Assembly (NCBI GenBank): GCA_937973585.1
Contig: CALJKN010000140.1
Coordinates: forward strand, 1-24,271
DNA: 24,271 nucleotides
Direction: 5' to 3'
Origin: an uncultured Helicobacteraceae bacterium
Lineage (GTDB): Bacteria > Campylobacterota > Campylobacteria > Campylobacterales > UBA6016
Below are positions 7,501 to 15,187 of this stretch, piece by piece. A program made the translations under genes and the position numbers. The notes beneath the pieces are model-generated. The model had not been told where the DNA came from, searched no databases, and saw nothing but the letters and a program-made list of their open reading frames with translations. Within the stretch, counting starts at the first letter, position 1; each line of letters starts with the position of its first letter.

Positions 7501-7719
7501 TTACTTATACCTAAAAGTGATTCTTCCTTTGTCTAGACTGTACGGTGTAAGTTCGACCTTGACTTTATCGCCGGGTAGAATCTTTATATAATTCATCCTC
7601 ATTTTTCCGGCGATGTGCCCTAATATTATGTGCCCGTTTTCAAGCTCTACCCTAAAAGTAGCGTTCGGCAATGCCTCTACGACTACTCCGTCAATTTCTA
7701 TGACATCGTCTTTCGCCAT
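7501..7719 (-). CDS. infA: Translation initiation factor IF-1
   Basis: Single-domain (S1-like OB fold) factor that binds the ribosomal A site during initiation. The product is 72 residues, MAKDDVIEIDG to DKGRITFRYK, as in most bacteria. An upstream in-frame TTG at 7722-7720 would add one Met. I reject it because the AGGGAGG site (7730-7724) would then be almost touching the start, whereas the ATG at 7719 gives 4 bases of spacing and the canonical N-terminus. The ribosome binding site overlaps the map stop codon, so the two genes are probably translationally coupled. The 102-base gap that follows holds a possible promoter. Confidence 0.97.
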   Translation of the reverse strand: MAKDDVIEIDGVVVEALPNATFRVELENGHIILGHIAGKMRMNYIKILPGDKVKVELTPYSLDKGRITFRYK

Positions 7720-7728
7720 CAATCCTCC

Positions 7729-8484
7729 CTAAATTTTCGACAAAACTTCGGCTCTGCCGTTGATTACGGCAACGGTATGCTCATAGTGGCTTCCTCTAAG
7801 TCCGTCGCTCGATATAACACCCCATTTATCGCTAAGGACTTTGGAGTTTCCCTCTTTTTGGCAAATCATCGGTTCAATACAAAAAACCATCCCGTTTTTT
7901 ATTTTTGGACCCTGATTTGGATTCCCTTCTACATAATTTAATATTGACGGCTCTTCATGCGGCTTTCTACCGATTCCGTGTCCACAATAATTTCTTAGAG
8001 GTTTATACCCTCTATTTAAAATATAAGATTCGACCAAAGCGCTAAGCTCTTTAAATCTCATCCCCTCTTTGACCGATGCTATCGCAAACTCTAAAGATTC
8101 TTTAGCACACAAAAGGAGACTCTCGTCTTTTTCCGATATACTACCTACGCCTACGGTTACGGCAGTATCGCCGTACCAACCGTTAAGCTCGGTACCTATA
8201 TCTAGTCCGACTATATCACCCTCTTTTAAAACCACGTCACTAGGTATGCCGTGAATAATCACCTCGTTAACCGAGATGCATATAGCTTCCGGAAATCCGT
8301 AAAGCCCTTTGAAAGACGCTTTAGCCCCCCTGGAAACTATAAACCTCTCGGTTTCTTCGGAGATAGATTTAGTACTTGTACCAACCTTCACAAGAGTTTT
8401 TGCATACTCTATAGCCTCGGCGGCTATTTTGCTAGCCGCCCGCAGAGACTCTATCTCTGTTTTGTTTCTTATGTTGATAGCCAT
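7729..8484 (-). CDS. map: Methionine aminopeptidase, type I
   Basis: Removes the N-terminal methionine from nascent proteins in the cytosol. The 251-residue protein is the short type Ia form without an N-terminal extension. The five metal ligands of the pita-bread fold are all visible: D95, D106, H169, E204 and E235, plus the substrate-contacting H78 (in IIHGIP). Surrounding motifs fit the family: VGLDIGTELNGWYGDTA, NYCGHGIGRKPHEEP, MVFCIEPM and HYEHTVAV. The gene lies between secY (6-base gap) and infA, the standard place in spc operons that carry map. Confidence 0.97.
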   Translation of the reverse strand: MAINIRNKTEIESLRAASKIAAEAIEYAKTLVKVGTSTKSISEETERFIVSRGAKASFKGLYGFPEAICISVNEVIIHGIPSDVVLKEGDIVGLDIGTELNGWYGDTAVTVGVGSISEKDESLLLCAKESLEFAIASVKEGMRFKELSALVESYILNRGYKPLRNYCGHGIGRKPHEEPSILNYVEGNPNQGPKIKNGMVFCIEPMICQKEGNSKVLSDKWGVISSDGLRGSHYEHTVAVINGRAEVLSKI

Positions 8485-8490
8485 AAAAAA

Positions 8491-9753
8491 TTAAAGGCCT
8501 ACGGCGCTAAGCGTCTGATATTTTCCGGTATAAACCTGAGCTTCGATTTTTCTCATCGTATCAAGTGCCACCTGCACGACTATCAGTACAGCCGTACCAC
8601 CGAAATAAAACGGTATACCCATTGCTTTGACAAGTAGCCATGGCAATGTCGTGATAAGTCCTAGATATAATGCGCCAAATAGCGTAAGTCTACTTGCTAC
8701 CTCATTCAGAAATTCGGCTGAATGTTCACCGGGTCTAACACCTGGGATAAAGCCGCCTTGTCTTTTTAGGTTTTCGGAAATATCTTTCGCACTAAACGCT
8801 ATAGATGCGTAAAAATATGCAAAAAAGACAACGAACAAAAACGTTAGAGCATTAAAAGCATACCCTTGCGGATGGATAAAATCTCTAATCGCTATGACCC
8901 AAGGGTTTGAACTAGCTTGCATAACCGTAGTCGGGAACATCAAAATCGCCGATGCGAAAATCGGAGGAATAACGCCGCTTAGGTTTAGCTTTATAGGTAT
9001 ATAGTTCATAATTCTTTTGTTATGGTTTGCCATCAACGTTTTTCGCTGATACGAAACAGGAATTCTCCTCTCTGCAAGCTCCACATAGATGACGCTTCCG
9101 ACCGTTGCAACAATAAGCAGAACAATTGCTACCAATGTCAGGAAATGCATTTCGCCGGTATTTACAAGCGTGACGGTGTTTCCTATAGCGCTAGGGATAG
9201 AGGAGACAATGCCCGCAAAGATAATAAGGCTAATTCCGTTTCCGATTCCACGTTGTGTAATCTGCTCACCAATCCACATAAGCATCATGGTTCCGGCAAG
9301 CATCGAAAATGCTGAAATTGCCACAAACACGGCAGGATCTATCATAACCGCACTCTCTCCGGCTTTTCCTGTAAGGCTTTGCAAGCCGACAGATACACCG
9401 ATTGCCTGTATGAGAGTTATCGCAATAGTCGCATATCTAATGATTTGCATATACTTGACCATGCCGTCACGCTCTTTTTTCATCTTTCCAAGTTCAGGAA
9501 AAGTTGCGGCAAGAAGTTCCATAATGATTGATGCTGTAATGTAGGGCATAATGCCGAGCGAGATTATACTTAGTCTTTCAAGGGCGTTACCGCTAAACAT
9601 ATTGAATAGACCCAGAGCGTTTGCCGAGTTGGCATCGAAAAACTCTTTTACTACTTCTATATTGACGCCCGGAACAGGCACATAGGCTAAAATCCTATAT
9701 GCCAATAAAAAACCGAGAGTAATTAGAATTTTGTTAGCTAAACCTTTATCCAT
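8491..9753 (-). CDS. secY: Protein translocase subunit SecY
   Basis: Central channel subunit of the SecYEG inner-membrane translocon. The 420-residue protein has about ten hydrophobic segments. It shows the plug/TM2 region (GLFNMFSGNALERLSIIS, 48-65), TM4-5 signature GEQITQRGIGNGISLI (162-177), the cytosolic ERRIPVSYQRK loop (228-238) that binds SecA or the ribosome, and LNLSGVIPPIFASAI (256-270). The C-terminal cytosolic tail is short. The start overlaps the rplO end by 8 bases. Adenylate kinase, often next to secY, is absent; map follows directly. Confidence 0.98.
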   Translation of the reverse strand: MDKGLANKILITLGFLLAYRILAYVPVPGVNIEVVKEFFDANSANALGLFNMFSGNALERLSIISLGIMPYITASIIMELLAATFPELGKMKKERDGMVKYMQIIRYATIAITLIQAIGVSVGLQSLTGKAGESAVMIDPAVFVAISAFSMLAGTMMLMWIGEQITQRGIGNGISLIIFAGIVSSIPSAIGNTVTLVNTGEMHFLTLVAIVLLIVATVGSVIYVELAERRIPVSYQRKTLMANHNKRIMNYIPIKLNLSGVIPPIFASAILMFPTTVMQASSNPWVIAIRDFIHPQGYAFNALTFLFVVFFAYFYASIAFSAKDISENLKRQGGFIPGVRPGEHSAEFLNEVASRLTLFGALYLGLITTLPWLLVKAMGIPFYFGGTAVLIVVQVALDTMRKIEAQVYTGKYQTLSAVGL

Positions 9754-10153
9754 TTACTTTGCCGCTAGTAGTAATCGCTTCATCTTTTATTTTTGAAGCG
9801 AGTTCTTTGGCTTTGCTTCCGATTAGTTTAACTTTTGTTACGTAGTTTGGCAACTTGATAACGCCTTTGATTGCGTCCAAAGTTATCTCGGAAAGCTCTG
9901 CAACTTTCACGATTCTATCCGTGTTGATTACGTAAGCTTTTTCTACTTTACTAGTAAATCCGATTTTCGGCAACCTTCTTTGTAGCGGTTGCTGTCCACC
10001 CTCAAAACCTCTTTTAGCAGTATAACCGGATCTCGCAGTTTGACCTTTGCCGCCTCTAGTGGCAGTTTTGCCCATACCGGAGCCTTGTCCTCTACCGATT
10101 CTTTTTGTTCTGTGCGTACTGCCAGCGGCAGGAGTTAGATTATCTAGTCCCAT
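9746..10153 (-). CDS. rplO: Ribosomal protein L15
   Basis: Large-subunit protein that binds late in 50S assembly. The 135-residue protein has the glycine-rich basic N-terminus of the family (GLDNLTPAAGSTHRTKRIGR, then GQGSGMGKTATRGGKGQTAR) and GFEGGQQPLQRRLPK. The C-terminal half is the compact globular domain and ends early, so the protein is slightly shorter than E. coli L15 (144). It begins one base after the rpsE stop, leaving no room for rpmD (L30), which normally lies between these genes. It overlaps secY by 8 bases. Confidence 0.97.
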   Translation of the reverse strand: MGLDNLTPAAGSTHRTKRIGRGQGSGMGKTATRGGKGQTARSGYTAKRGFEGGQQPLQRRLPKIGFTSKVEKAYVINTDRIVKVAELSEITLDAIKGVIKLPNYVTKVKLIGSKAKELASKIKDEAITTSGKVNG

Positions 10154-10600
10154 TTATTGCCCCTTTACGCTTGTAAGCGCTTTTACAGTTGCTCTAACAA
10201 CATTTGAAGGGTTAGTAGAGCCAAGCTGTTTTGACAAAATATCTTTTATACCTGCAAGCTCAAGAACAGGTCTGGCGGCACCACCGGCCTTAACACCAGT
10301 ACCCTCTTTTGCAGGCTTCAATATTATTTTGCTCGCATTATATTTCACTTCGATGTCATGGGCTATAGTAGTCCCTTTCAAATCGACAGTTACTAGATTT
10401 TTAAAAGCGTCTTCTACAGCTTTTTTTATAGCATCCGGAACCTCTTTGGCTTTGCCGAATCCATATCCGACTTGTCCTTTTTTGTTCCCGACTATCATTA
10501 GGGCGTTAAATCTAAATCTTCTACCGCCCTTTACAACCTTTGTTACCCTGCCGATATTTACGACAACCTCTTCAAACTCTTCTCTATTAATTTCCATCAT
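10154..10600 (-). CDS. rpsE: Ribosomal protein S5
   Basis: Small-subunit protein involved in decoding fidelity and mRNA unwinding at the entry site. It is 148 residues, with the double-stranded RNA-binding N-domain (EFEEVVVNIGRVTKVVKGGR, then RFRFNALMIVGNKKGQVGYG) and the C-domain with GTGVKAGGAARPVLELAGI. Two ATG codons stand side by side at the start (10600 and 10597), so the true N-terminus may be one residue shorter. The upstream ribosome binding site (AAGGG) is weak. E. coli S5 is 167 residues; the shorter N-terminus seen here is common in other phyla. Confidence 0.97.
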   Translation of the reverse strand: MMEINREEFEEVVVNIGRVTKVVKGGRRFRFNALMIVGNKKGQVGYGFGKAKEVPDAIKKAVEDAFKNLVTVDLKGTTIAHDIEVKYNASKIILKPAKEGTGVKAGGAARPVLELAGIKDILSKQLGSTNPSNVVRATVKALTSVKGQ

Positions 10601-10611
10601 CTCTAAAGCCC

Positions 10612-10965
10612 TTAAAAGCTAATTCCGTTTTCTCTCAAAGCGTCCGCAAAAGAGGCTACGACGCCGTGATAAAGGTAGCCGTTTCTGTCGAATACTATTT
10701 CTGATATGTTTTTAGCTTTCAGCCCATCAGCCAAAGCTTTAGCTACGACTTTTACACCTTCTCTGTTTGGTTTTACACCCAATTTAGAGCCGTCAGCGCT
10801 TGCAAGCGTTACACCTTTTGTATCGTCGATCGCTTGAGCATAAAAATATTTGTTTGATTTAAATATGCTAACTCTAGGTTTTACTTCACAACCGAATATT
10901 TTGGCCCTGATTTTTAGCTTAGCCTTGAATCTTCTTTTTGTTTTAAGTTTTAATGCTTTACCCAT
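10612..10965 (-). CDS. rplR: Ribosomal protein L18
   Basis: Binds 5S rRNA and places it in the central protuberance of the large subunit. The 117-residue length equals E. coli L18. The basic N-terminal region (KALKLKTKRRFKAKLKIRAK) is followed by the conserved PRVSIFKSNKYFYAQAIDD core, AKALADGLKAKNI and the terminal DRNGYLYHGVVASFADALRENGI. It stands between rplF and rpsE, 10-11 bases from each, in standard spc order. Confidence 0.98.
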   Translation of the reverse strand: MGKALKLKTKRRFKAKLKIRAKIFGCEVKPRVSIFKSNKYFYAQAIDDTKGVTLASADGSKLGVKPNREGVKVVAKALADGLKAKNISEIVFDRNGYLYHGVVASFADALRENGISF

Positions 10966-10975
10966 AGACTAACCC

Positions 10976-11512
10976 TTACTTCTTAGACGTTTTGCCCGCT
11001 TTTCTGCGGATAGTTTCGTCTGAGTATTTAACACCTTTACCTTTGTAAGGCTCCGGTGGTCTAAACTCTCTAATTACGGCTGCGACTTGACCTACTTGTT
11101 GCTTATCGGCACCTTTGATGCTTACAACGTTTTTGTCAACCGCTATCTCAATCCCTTCCGGAATTTCAAATATAACAGGGTGAGAGTAGCCAAGAGCCAT
11201 CTCAAGTTTGCCGCCGTTAACGGCTGCCCTGTAACCGACACCGTTTATTTCGAGTTTTTTCTCGAAACCTTTGTCAAGACCTAGAACTATATTGTTAGCC
11301 AAAGCCCTATATGTTCCCCAGAATGCTCTGTCTTGCTTAGTTTCACCTTTTAGTCCAAAAACTATTTTGCCGTCGTTTATCTCTATATTTACTCTATCCA
11401 AAGTATCAAGTGTCTTTGTAAGCTTAGCATTTTTGATAGTAATTACACTACCGTCAACGCTAGCTTCAACACCTTGTGGAAGGGTAATCGGCTCTTTTCC
11501 AATTCTTGACAT
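10976..11512 (-). CDS. rplF: Ribosomal protein L6
   Basis: Two-domain large-subunit protein located near the GTPase centre. The 178-residue protein opens MSRIGKEPITLPQGVEASVD and contains DRAFWGTYRALANNIVLGL (about 62-80). The second domain has NGVGYRAAVNGGKLEMALGYSHP (about 90-112), and the conserved C-terminal RPPEPYKGKGVKYSDE. All of this is standard for bacterial L6. It lies 8 bases after rpsH and 10 before rplR. Confidence 0.98.
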   Translation of the reverse strand: MSRIGKEPITLPQGVEASVDGSVITIKNAKLTKTLDTLDRVNIEINDGKIVFGLKGETKQDRAFWGTYRALANNIVLGLDKGFEKKLEINGVGYRAAVNGGKLEMALGYSHPVIFEIPEGIEIAVDKNVVSIKGADKQQVGQVAAVIREFRPPEPYKGKGVKYSDETIRRKAGKTSKK

Positions 11513-11520
11513 CTCTTACC

Positions 11521-11913
11521 TCACCAAATACTGCAAAGAACTTCGCCGCCGACTCCAAGTTTGTGGGCGCTATCGTTATCCAAAACGCCTTTTGAAGTTG
11601 ACACTACGATTGTTCCGTAGCCGTTTTTAAATTTTTTGATCTCAGCGCAAGGCTTATAGATTCTTCTTCCCGGCTTAGAGATTCTTTTAATCTCGTTAAT
11701 AACCGGTTTGCCGCTTTGGTTGTATTTCAAAACGACGTTGATTTTTTTCTTAGTCCCTTCTTCCACTACTTTGTAGCTTTCGATGTACCCTTTTTCTTGA
11801 AAAACTTTCAAAACGGATTCAACGATTTTTGCATAAAGAACGTGGGTAACCTCTATTCTTCTCATAGAGGCGTTTCTGATTCTAGTCAGAGTATCCGCTA
11901 TAATATCATTCAT
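11521..11913 (-). CDS. rpsH: Ribosomal protein S8
   Basis: Primary 16S rRNA-binding protein; in E. coli it represses the spc operon by binding near the rplX-rplE region. Its 130 residues match E. coli. The N-terminus MNDIIADTLTRIRNASM and the C-terminal half with KPVINEIKRISKPGRRIYK, GYGTIVVSTSKGVLDNDSA and GGEVLCSIW are diagnostic. The ATG lies 12 bases after the rpsN stop. I saw no obvious S8-binding mimic in the coding-dense upstream sequence, but did not fold it. Confidence 0.98.
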   Translation of the reverse strand: MNDIIADTLTRIRNASMRRIEVTHVLYAKIVESVLKVFQEKGYIESYKVVEEGTKKKINVVLKYNQSGKPVINEIKRISKPGRRIYKPCAEIKKFKNGYGTIVVSTSKGVLDNDSAHKLGVGGEVLCSIW

Positions 11914-11925
11914 ATTCTCACACCC

Positions 11926-12111
11926 TTACCAGCTTGATTTTTTAAGGCCGGGAATCAAACCCTCGTTGCCCATTTTTCTTAAGCATACTCTGCAAATACC
12001 AAAATCTCTGTAAACAGAGTGCGGTCTTCCGCAGATAGAGCATCTTGTGTACGCTCTTACTTTGAACTTAGGTTCTCTGGCACATTTTGCTATCATCGAC
12101 TTCTTAGCCAT
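11926..12111 (-). CDS. rpsN: Ribosomal protein S14, zinc-binding type Z
   Basis: Small-subunit head protein of the short, zinc-binding (C+) form, 61 residues. The zinc ligands are C24 and C27 (RCSICGRPHS) and C40 and C43 (GICRVCLRKM). This form differs from the roughly 100-residue zinc-free S14 of E. coli. The ending GLIPGLKKSSW is typical. The start overlaps the rplE stop by one base (TAATG). No second, zinc-free S14 gene is visible in this window. Confidence 0.98.
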   Translation of the reverse strand: MAKKSMIAKCAREPKFKVRAYTRCSICGRPHSVYRDFGICRVCLRKMGNEGLIPGLKKSSW

Positions 12112-12659
12112 TAGTTCTTTCCTTTCGCAAACGGCATACCCATTAACTCTAGTAGTCTAAAAGCCATTTTATCGTTTGTCGTGCTAGTAGCTATAGTAAT
12201 ATTCATACCGTGAATTTTGATGATATTGTCATACTTTACTTCAGGGAAGATAAGTTGCTCGGTAAGACCGAAACTATAATTTCCTCTTCCGTCAAAACCG
12301 GTTCTTGAAACACCTTTGAAGTCTTTTACTTTCGGCAAAGATAGTGAGATTAGTTTCTCTAGAAAGTTGTACATATTTGCACCTCTTAGAGTAACCTTAA
12401 CACCTACGTTCATCCCCTCTCTGATTTTGAAACCTGAGACAGATTTTTTTGCTTTAGTTATTACGGCTTTTTGACCTGCTATCAAAGATATAGTGTCGGC
12501 TATGTTTTGAAGAAGCTTTGTATCTTTTGATCCCTCTCCGCAACCGACAGAAATAACGATTTTTTCTAGCTTTGCTATCTGCATAGCATTTGCAGTGGCA
12601 AACTCTTCGCTAAGTTTTGCCTTAATGCTTTGGTTATATAAATCTTTTAGTGTTGCCAT
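12111..12659 (-). CDS. rplE: Ribosomal protein L5
   Basis: Binds 5S rRNA and contacts P-site tRNA and the small-subunit head. The 182-residue sequence is close to E. coli (179). Landmarks are KLEKIVISVGCGEGSKD, the QKAVITKAKKSVSGFKIREG segment, GANMYNFLEKLISLSLPKVKDF and the C-terminal FPEVKYDNIIKIHGMNITI. It sits 3 bases after rplX and overlaps rpsN by one base. Confidence 0.98.
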   Translation of the reverse strand: MATLKDLYNQSIKAKLSEEFATANAMQIAKLEKIVISVGCGEGSKDTKLLQNIADTISLIAGQKAVITKAKKSVSGFKIREGMNVGVKVTLRGANMYNFLEKLISLSLPKVKDFKGVSRTGFDGRGNYSFGLTEQLIFPEVKYDNIIKIHGMNITIATSTTNDKMAFRLLELMGMPFAKGKN

Positions 12660-12662
12660 CTA

Positions 12663-12896
12663 TTAAGCCCCTTCGGCTATACGAACGTTTGATGCATCCA
12701 TTGGAGTCTCAACGTTCATAAAACCGCCGTTTTGATTTTGCTCGCTCGGTTTAACCGCTTTTTTAGCCATTTTGCAACCCTCGACTAGAACTTTGTTAGC
12801 CTTAGGGAAAACGGCAAGCACTTTACCTTTTTTGCCTTTGTCGTCACCTGCGATTATCTCTACGGTGTCGCCTTTTTTGATTTTTAGTTTAGTCAT
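12663..12896 (-). CDS. rplX: Ribosomal protein L24 (short form)
   Basis: Early assembly protein of the large subunit, located near the exit tunnel. The KOW motif is clear (KIKKGDTVEIIAGDDKGKKG, then KVLAVFPKANKVLVEGCK). At 77 residues it is shorter than the E. coli protein (104), ending soon after a degenerate GGFMNVETPMDASNVRI segment. The shorter C-terminus matches what I expect for Campylobacterota and is not a frameshift, as the stop is followed directly by the rplE start. The ATG overlaps the rplN stop by one base. Confidence 0.96.
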   Translation of the reverse strand: MTKLKIKKGDTVEIIAGDDKGKKGKVLAVFPKANKVLVEGCKMAKKAVKPSEQNQNGGFMNVETPMDASNVRIAEGA

Positions 12897-13264
12897 TACA
12901 AAACCTCCGGCGCTAGCGAAACTATTTTCATAAAGTTCGCATATCTGATTTCTCTGCCTACAGGTCCAAAAATCCTTGTACCTACCGGCTCTCTCTTGTT
13001 GTCAAGGATAACCGCTGCATTATCGTCGAATCTAATTAGGGAGCCGTTTTCTCTTTGAAGCTCTTTTTTAGTTCTAACGACGACGCATTTTACGACTTGA
13101 CCTTTTTTTACTTTACCGTTCGGGATAGCTTTTTTTACAGAAGCAACTATTACGTCGCCGACTGTTGCATATCTTCTTTTTGAGCCGCCCAAAACTTTAA
13201 TACACATAAGTTCTTTAGCGCCGCTGTTGTCAGCAACGTTCATTCTAGTAAAACTTTGTATCAT
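12896..13264 (-). CDS. rplN: Ribosomal protein L14
   Basis: Highly conserved large-subunit protein at the subunit interface (bridge to 16S rRNA). The 122-residue protein opens MIQSFTRMNVADNSGAKELM and has KGQVVKCVVVRTKKELQREN and the characteristic DDNAAVILDNKREPVGTRIF followed by GPVGREIR. Its start overlaps the rpsQ stop by 4 bases (ATGA), and its stop overlaps the rplX start, so the three genes form a coupled chain. Confidence 0.98.
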   Translation of the reverse strand: MIQSFTRMNVADNSGAKELMCIKVLGGSKRRYATVGDVIVASVKKAIPNGKVKKGQVVKCVVVRTKKELQRENGSLIRFDDNAAVILDNKREPVGTRIFGPVGREIRYANFMKIVSLAPEVL

Positions 13265-13518
13265 AGAACCGCTCCTGTCTTAAGGATGCTTTTTAGTCTA
13301 AAAGATTTGCTTTTAGAAAGCGGTCTGCACTCAACCGCAGATACGAAATCACCTACGTTTAGGCTATTTGCCTCATCGTGGATTAGGTATTTTTTGTGTC
13401 TTTTTACGAATTTGTGGTATCTTGGGTGCATCATTCTTCTTTCGACAAGAATCGAATAGGTTTTGTCTCCGGATTTTTTGATTACGACACCTTGAATTTC
13501 TCTTTTATGGCTGTTCAT
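13261..13518 (-). CDS. rpsQ: Ribosomal protein S17
   Basis: Primary 16S rRNA-binding protein with an OB fold. It has 85 residues, similar to E. coli (84). The sequence starts MNSHKREIQGVVIKKSGDKT and continues with the diagnostic VERRMMHPRYHKFVKRHKKY and DEANSLNVGDFVSAVECRPL, ending SKSKSFRLKSILKT. It lies 11 bases after rpmC and overlaps rplN by 4 bases. Confidence 0.98.
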   Translation of the reverse strand: MNSHKREIQGVVIKKSGDKTYSILVERRMMHPRYHKFVKRHKKYLIHDEANSLNVGDFVSAVECRPLSKSKSFRLKSILKTGAVL

Positions 13519-13529
13519 AACTTACTTCC

Positions 13530-13727
13530 TTATTTACCGGCTTGGGCGGTAATCGCCGTCTGGATTCTTGCGATATCTTTTTTCGCTTCTCTTATTTCGT
13601 TAGGATTTGTAAGCTGCATAGTTTTTAGCTTCATTTTCAACTCGAAAAGCTTTAGTTTTTTCTCTTTTAGTAGCTCGGCTAGTTCGGCTACGCTTTTTGC
13701 GTTAATCTCAGTATACTTCATTTTCAC
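13530..13727 (-). CDS. rpmC: Ribosomal protein L29
   Basis: Small two-helix protein at the polypeptide exit tunnel, a docking site for trigger factor and SRP together with L23. The 65 residues show the expected coiled helices (SVAELAELLKEKKLKLFELK, then KLKTMQLTNPNEIREAKKD) ending IARIQTAITAQAGK. Two possible starts exist, Met1 and Met3 (MKMKYTEI); the downstream one would give 63 residues. The start overlaps the rplP 3' end by up to 20 bases, so coupling to rplP is likely. Confidence 0.95.
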   Translation of the reverse strand: MKMKYTEINAKSVAELAELLKEKKLKLFELKMKLKTMQLTNPNEIREAKKDIARIQTAITAQAGK

Positions 13728-14133
13728 TCTCTAGCGTTACGATTTTCGTTTTGAAAGGGAGTTTGTGCATAGCTCTTGTAAGAGATTCTTTTGCAAGACC
13801 CTCTTCAACTCCGGTCATCTCATAAATGATTCTGCCCGGTTGTATGTTCATTACCCACTCTTCTACTCCGCCTTTACCTTTACCCATCCTAGTCTCAAGA
13901 GGCTTGGCTGTTAGAGGTTTATCAGGGAATACCCTAATCCATAGTTTTCCGGTTCTTTTTACGTTTCTAGTAATAGCAATCCTTCCGGCTTCTATTTGTC
14001 TAGAGTTTATTCTTCCGGCTTCTACCGCTTTTAGACCGATAGTTCCGAATGAAAGGTTGCATCCAACATAGGTTTTACCTCTGTTTCTACCTTTCATTTG
14101 CTTTCTATATTTAGTTCGTTTTGGCATCAACAT
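13708..14133 (-). CDS. rplP: Ribosomal protein L16
   Basis: Large-subunit protein that shapes the A-site tRNA pocket. The 141-residue product starts MLMPKRTKYRKQMKGRNRG and has the diagnostic GRIAITRNVKRTGKLWIRVF, the KPLETRMGKGKGGVEEWV segment and RIIYEMTGVEEGLAKESL. The Arg in ETRMGKGKG fits the position hydroxylated in E. coli L16. The start follows rpsC by 2 bases. The 3' end overlaps rpmC. Confidence 0.98.
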   Translation of the reverse strand: MLMPKRTKYRKQMKGRNRGKTYVGCNLSFGTIGLKAVEAGRINSRQIEAGRIAITRNVKRTGKLWIRVFPDKPLTAKPLETRMGKGKGGVEEWVMNIQPGRIIYEMTGVEEGLAKESLTRAMHKLPFKTKIVTLESENEVY

Positions 14134-14135
14134 GA

Positions 14136-14849
14136 TTACTGCCCTCTTCTCGATCTTCTTTTCGGTTTAGAGTCTTCTGTTTTTTCAGTCGTCTCTTCCG
14201 ATTTGTCCGCTTTAGCGCCTCTTGATAGGACCTCACCTTTGAATATCCAAACTTTTACGCCGATAACGCCGTATGTAGTATGAGCCTCAGCGGTACCGTA
14301 ATCAATATTTGCTCTGATGGTGTGTAGCGGAACTCTACCCTCAAGATACCATTCGGTTCTTGCCATCTCTGCACCGCCAAGTCTTCCGGCGACCATTATT
14401 TTGATCCCCTTTGCACCTGATTTAAGGGCAGATTGCATAACTTTTTTCATAGCTCTTCTAAAGGCTACCCTTTTTTCAAGCTGCGTAGCTACGTTTTCAG
14501 CACAAAGTACCGCAGACGTTTGAGGTTTTTTCTCTTCTTTAATGTTGATTAGAACCTCTTTGCTAGTCATTGCAGAGATATCATTTTTTAGTTTTTCTAT
14601 CTCAGCACCTTTTTTACCGATGATAATACCCGGTCTAGCAGATACAACGGTAACTTTCACTTTTTTTGCAGTTCTTTCGATAACGATATCGGAAACACCT
14701 GAAAAATAAAGTTTTTGTTTTAGATATTTTCTAATTTTATAGTCTTCGGCTATGTTATTAGGCATCTCTTTTAGAGAAGGAAACCATCTTGATCTCCAAC
14801 CGGTATTGATTCCAAGCCTAAGTCCTATAGGATTTACTTTTTGACCCAT
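14136..14849 (-). CDS. rpsC: Ribosomal protein S3
   Basis: Small-subunit head protein that lines the mRNA entry channel. It has 237 residues with the conserved opening MGQKVNPIGLRLGINTGWRS and a type 2 KH domain whose GxxG loop is GIIIGKKG (74-81). The C-terminal domain has GRLGGAEMARTEWYLEGRVP and IDYGTAEAHTTYGVIGVKVW. After the folded part comes a lineage-variable charged tail of about 25 residues (GAKADKSEETTEK, then KPKRRSRRGQ). It lies 1 base after rplV. Confidence 0.98.
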   Translation of the reverse strand: MGQKVNPIGLRLGINTGWRSRWFPSLKEMPNNIAEDYKIRKYLKQKLYFSGVSDIVIERTAKKVKVTVVSARPGIIIGKKGAEIEKLKNDISAMTSKEVLINIKEEKKPQTSAVLCAENVATQLEKRVAFRRAMKKVMQSALKSGAKGIKIMVAGRLGGAEMARTEWYLEGRVPLHTIRANIDYGTAEAHTTYGVIGVKVWIFKGEVLSRGAKADKSEETTEKTEDSKPKRRSRRGQ

Positions 14850-14850
14850 A

Positions 14851-15177
14851 CTACTTATCCTTTGCTTGTGTAACTTCGACGAATATGTGAGACGTCGGTT
14901 TTCTTATAGGGGTAGCTCTACCTCTGGCTCTTGGAGTAAATCTCTTTAGAACCGGACCTGCATCGACTCTGCAAGAAGATACCACCACTTCGTCGGCTTC
15001 AAAACCGCCGTTAGCAACTGCCGTAGCGATAGCTTTAGATATGAATTTGGCACCTTTGTTTGCCATGAAATCAAGAGCGGCGATTGCTGCTTCCGCATTC
15101 ATACCTTGAACTTCTCTAGCTATAAGTCTAGCTTTTGTAGGAGAAAGTCTGATAAATTTAAGCGCTGTTTTACTCAT
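14851..15177 (-). CDS. rplV: Ribosomal protein L22
   Basis: Large-subunit protein whose beta-hairpin reaches into the exit tunnel (a known macrolide-resistance site). The 108-residue protein has SPTKARLIAREVQGMNAEAA (12-31), the CRVDAGPVLKRFTPRARGRA hairpin region and TSHIFVEVTQ at the end. The hairpin sequence looks intact, with no deletion or duplication. It lies 10 bases after rpsS and 1 base before rpsC. Confidence 0.98.
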   Translation of the reverse strand: MSKTALKFIRLSPTKARLIAREVQGMNAEAAIAALDFMANKGAKFISKAIATAVANGGFEADEVVVSSCRVDAGPVLKRFTPRARGRATPIRKPTSHIFVEVTQAKDK

Positions 15178-15187
15178 CCTCTTCCCC

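Noticed and set aside
7720..7722. TTG as the infA start codon
   Set aside because: It nearly touches the AGGGAGG site and adds an extra Met before the canonical MAKDD N-terminus.
9089..9544. A 151-codon hydrophobic open frame on the plus strand opposite secY
   Set aside because: It mirrors the membrane segments of secY on the other strand; hydrophobic appearance is a codon-complement effect.
10047..10622. A 191-codon open frame on the plus strand opposite rplO and rpsE
   Set aside because: It lies entirely antisense to two clear ribosomal genes, has no ribosome binding site I can see and no recognisable family features.
12663..12896. L24 shortened by a frameshift
   Set aside because: The next gene begins 3 bases after the stop and the KOW core is intact, so this is a natural short form.
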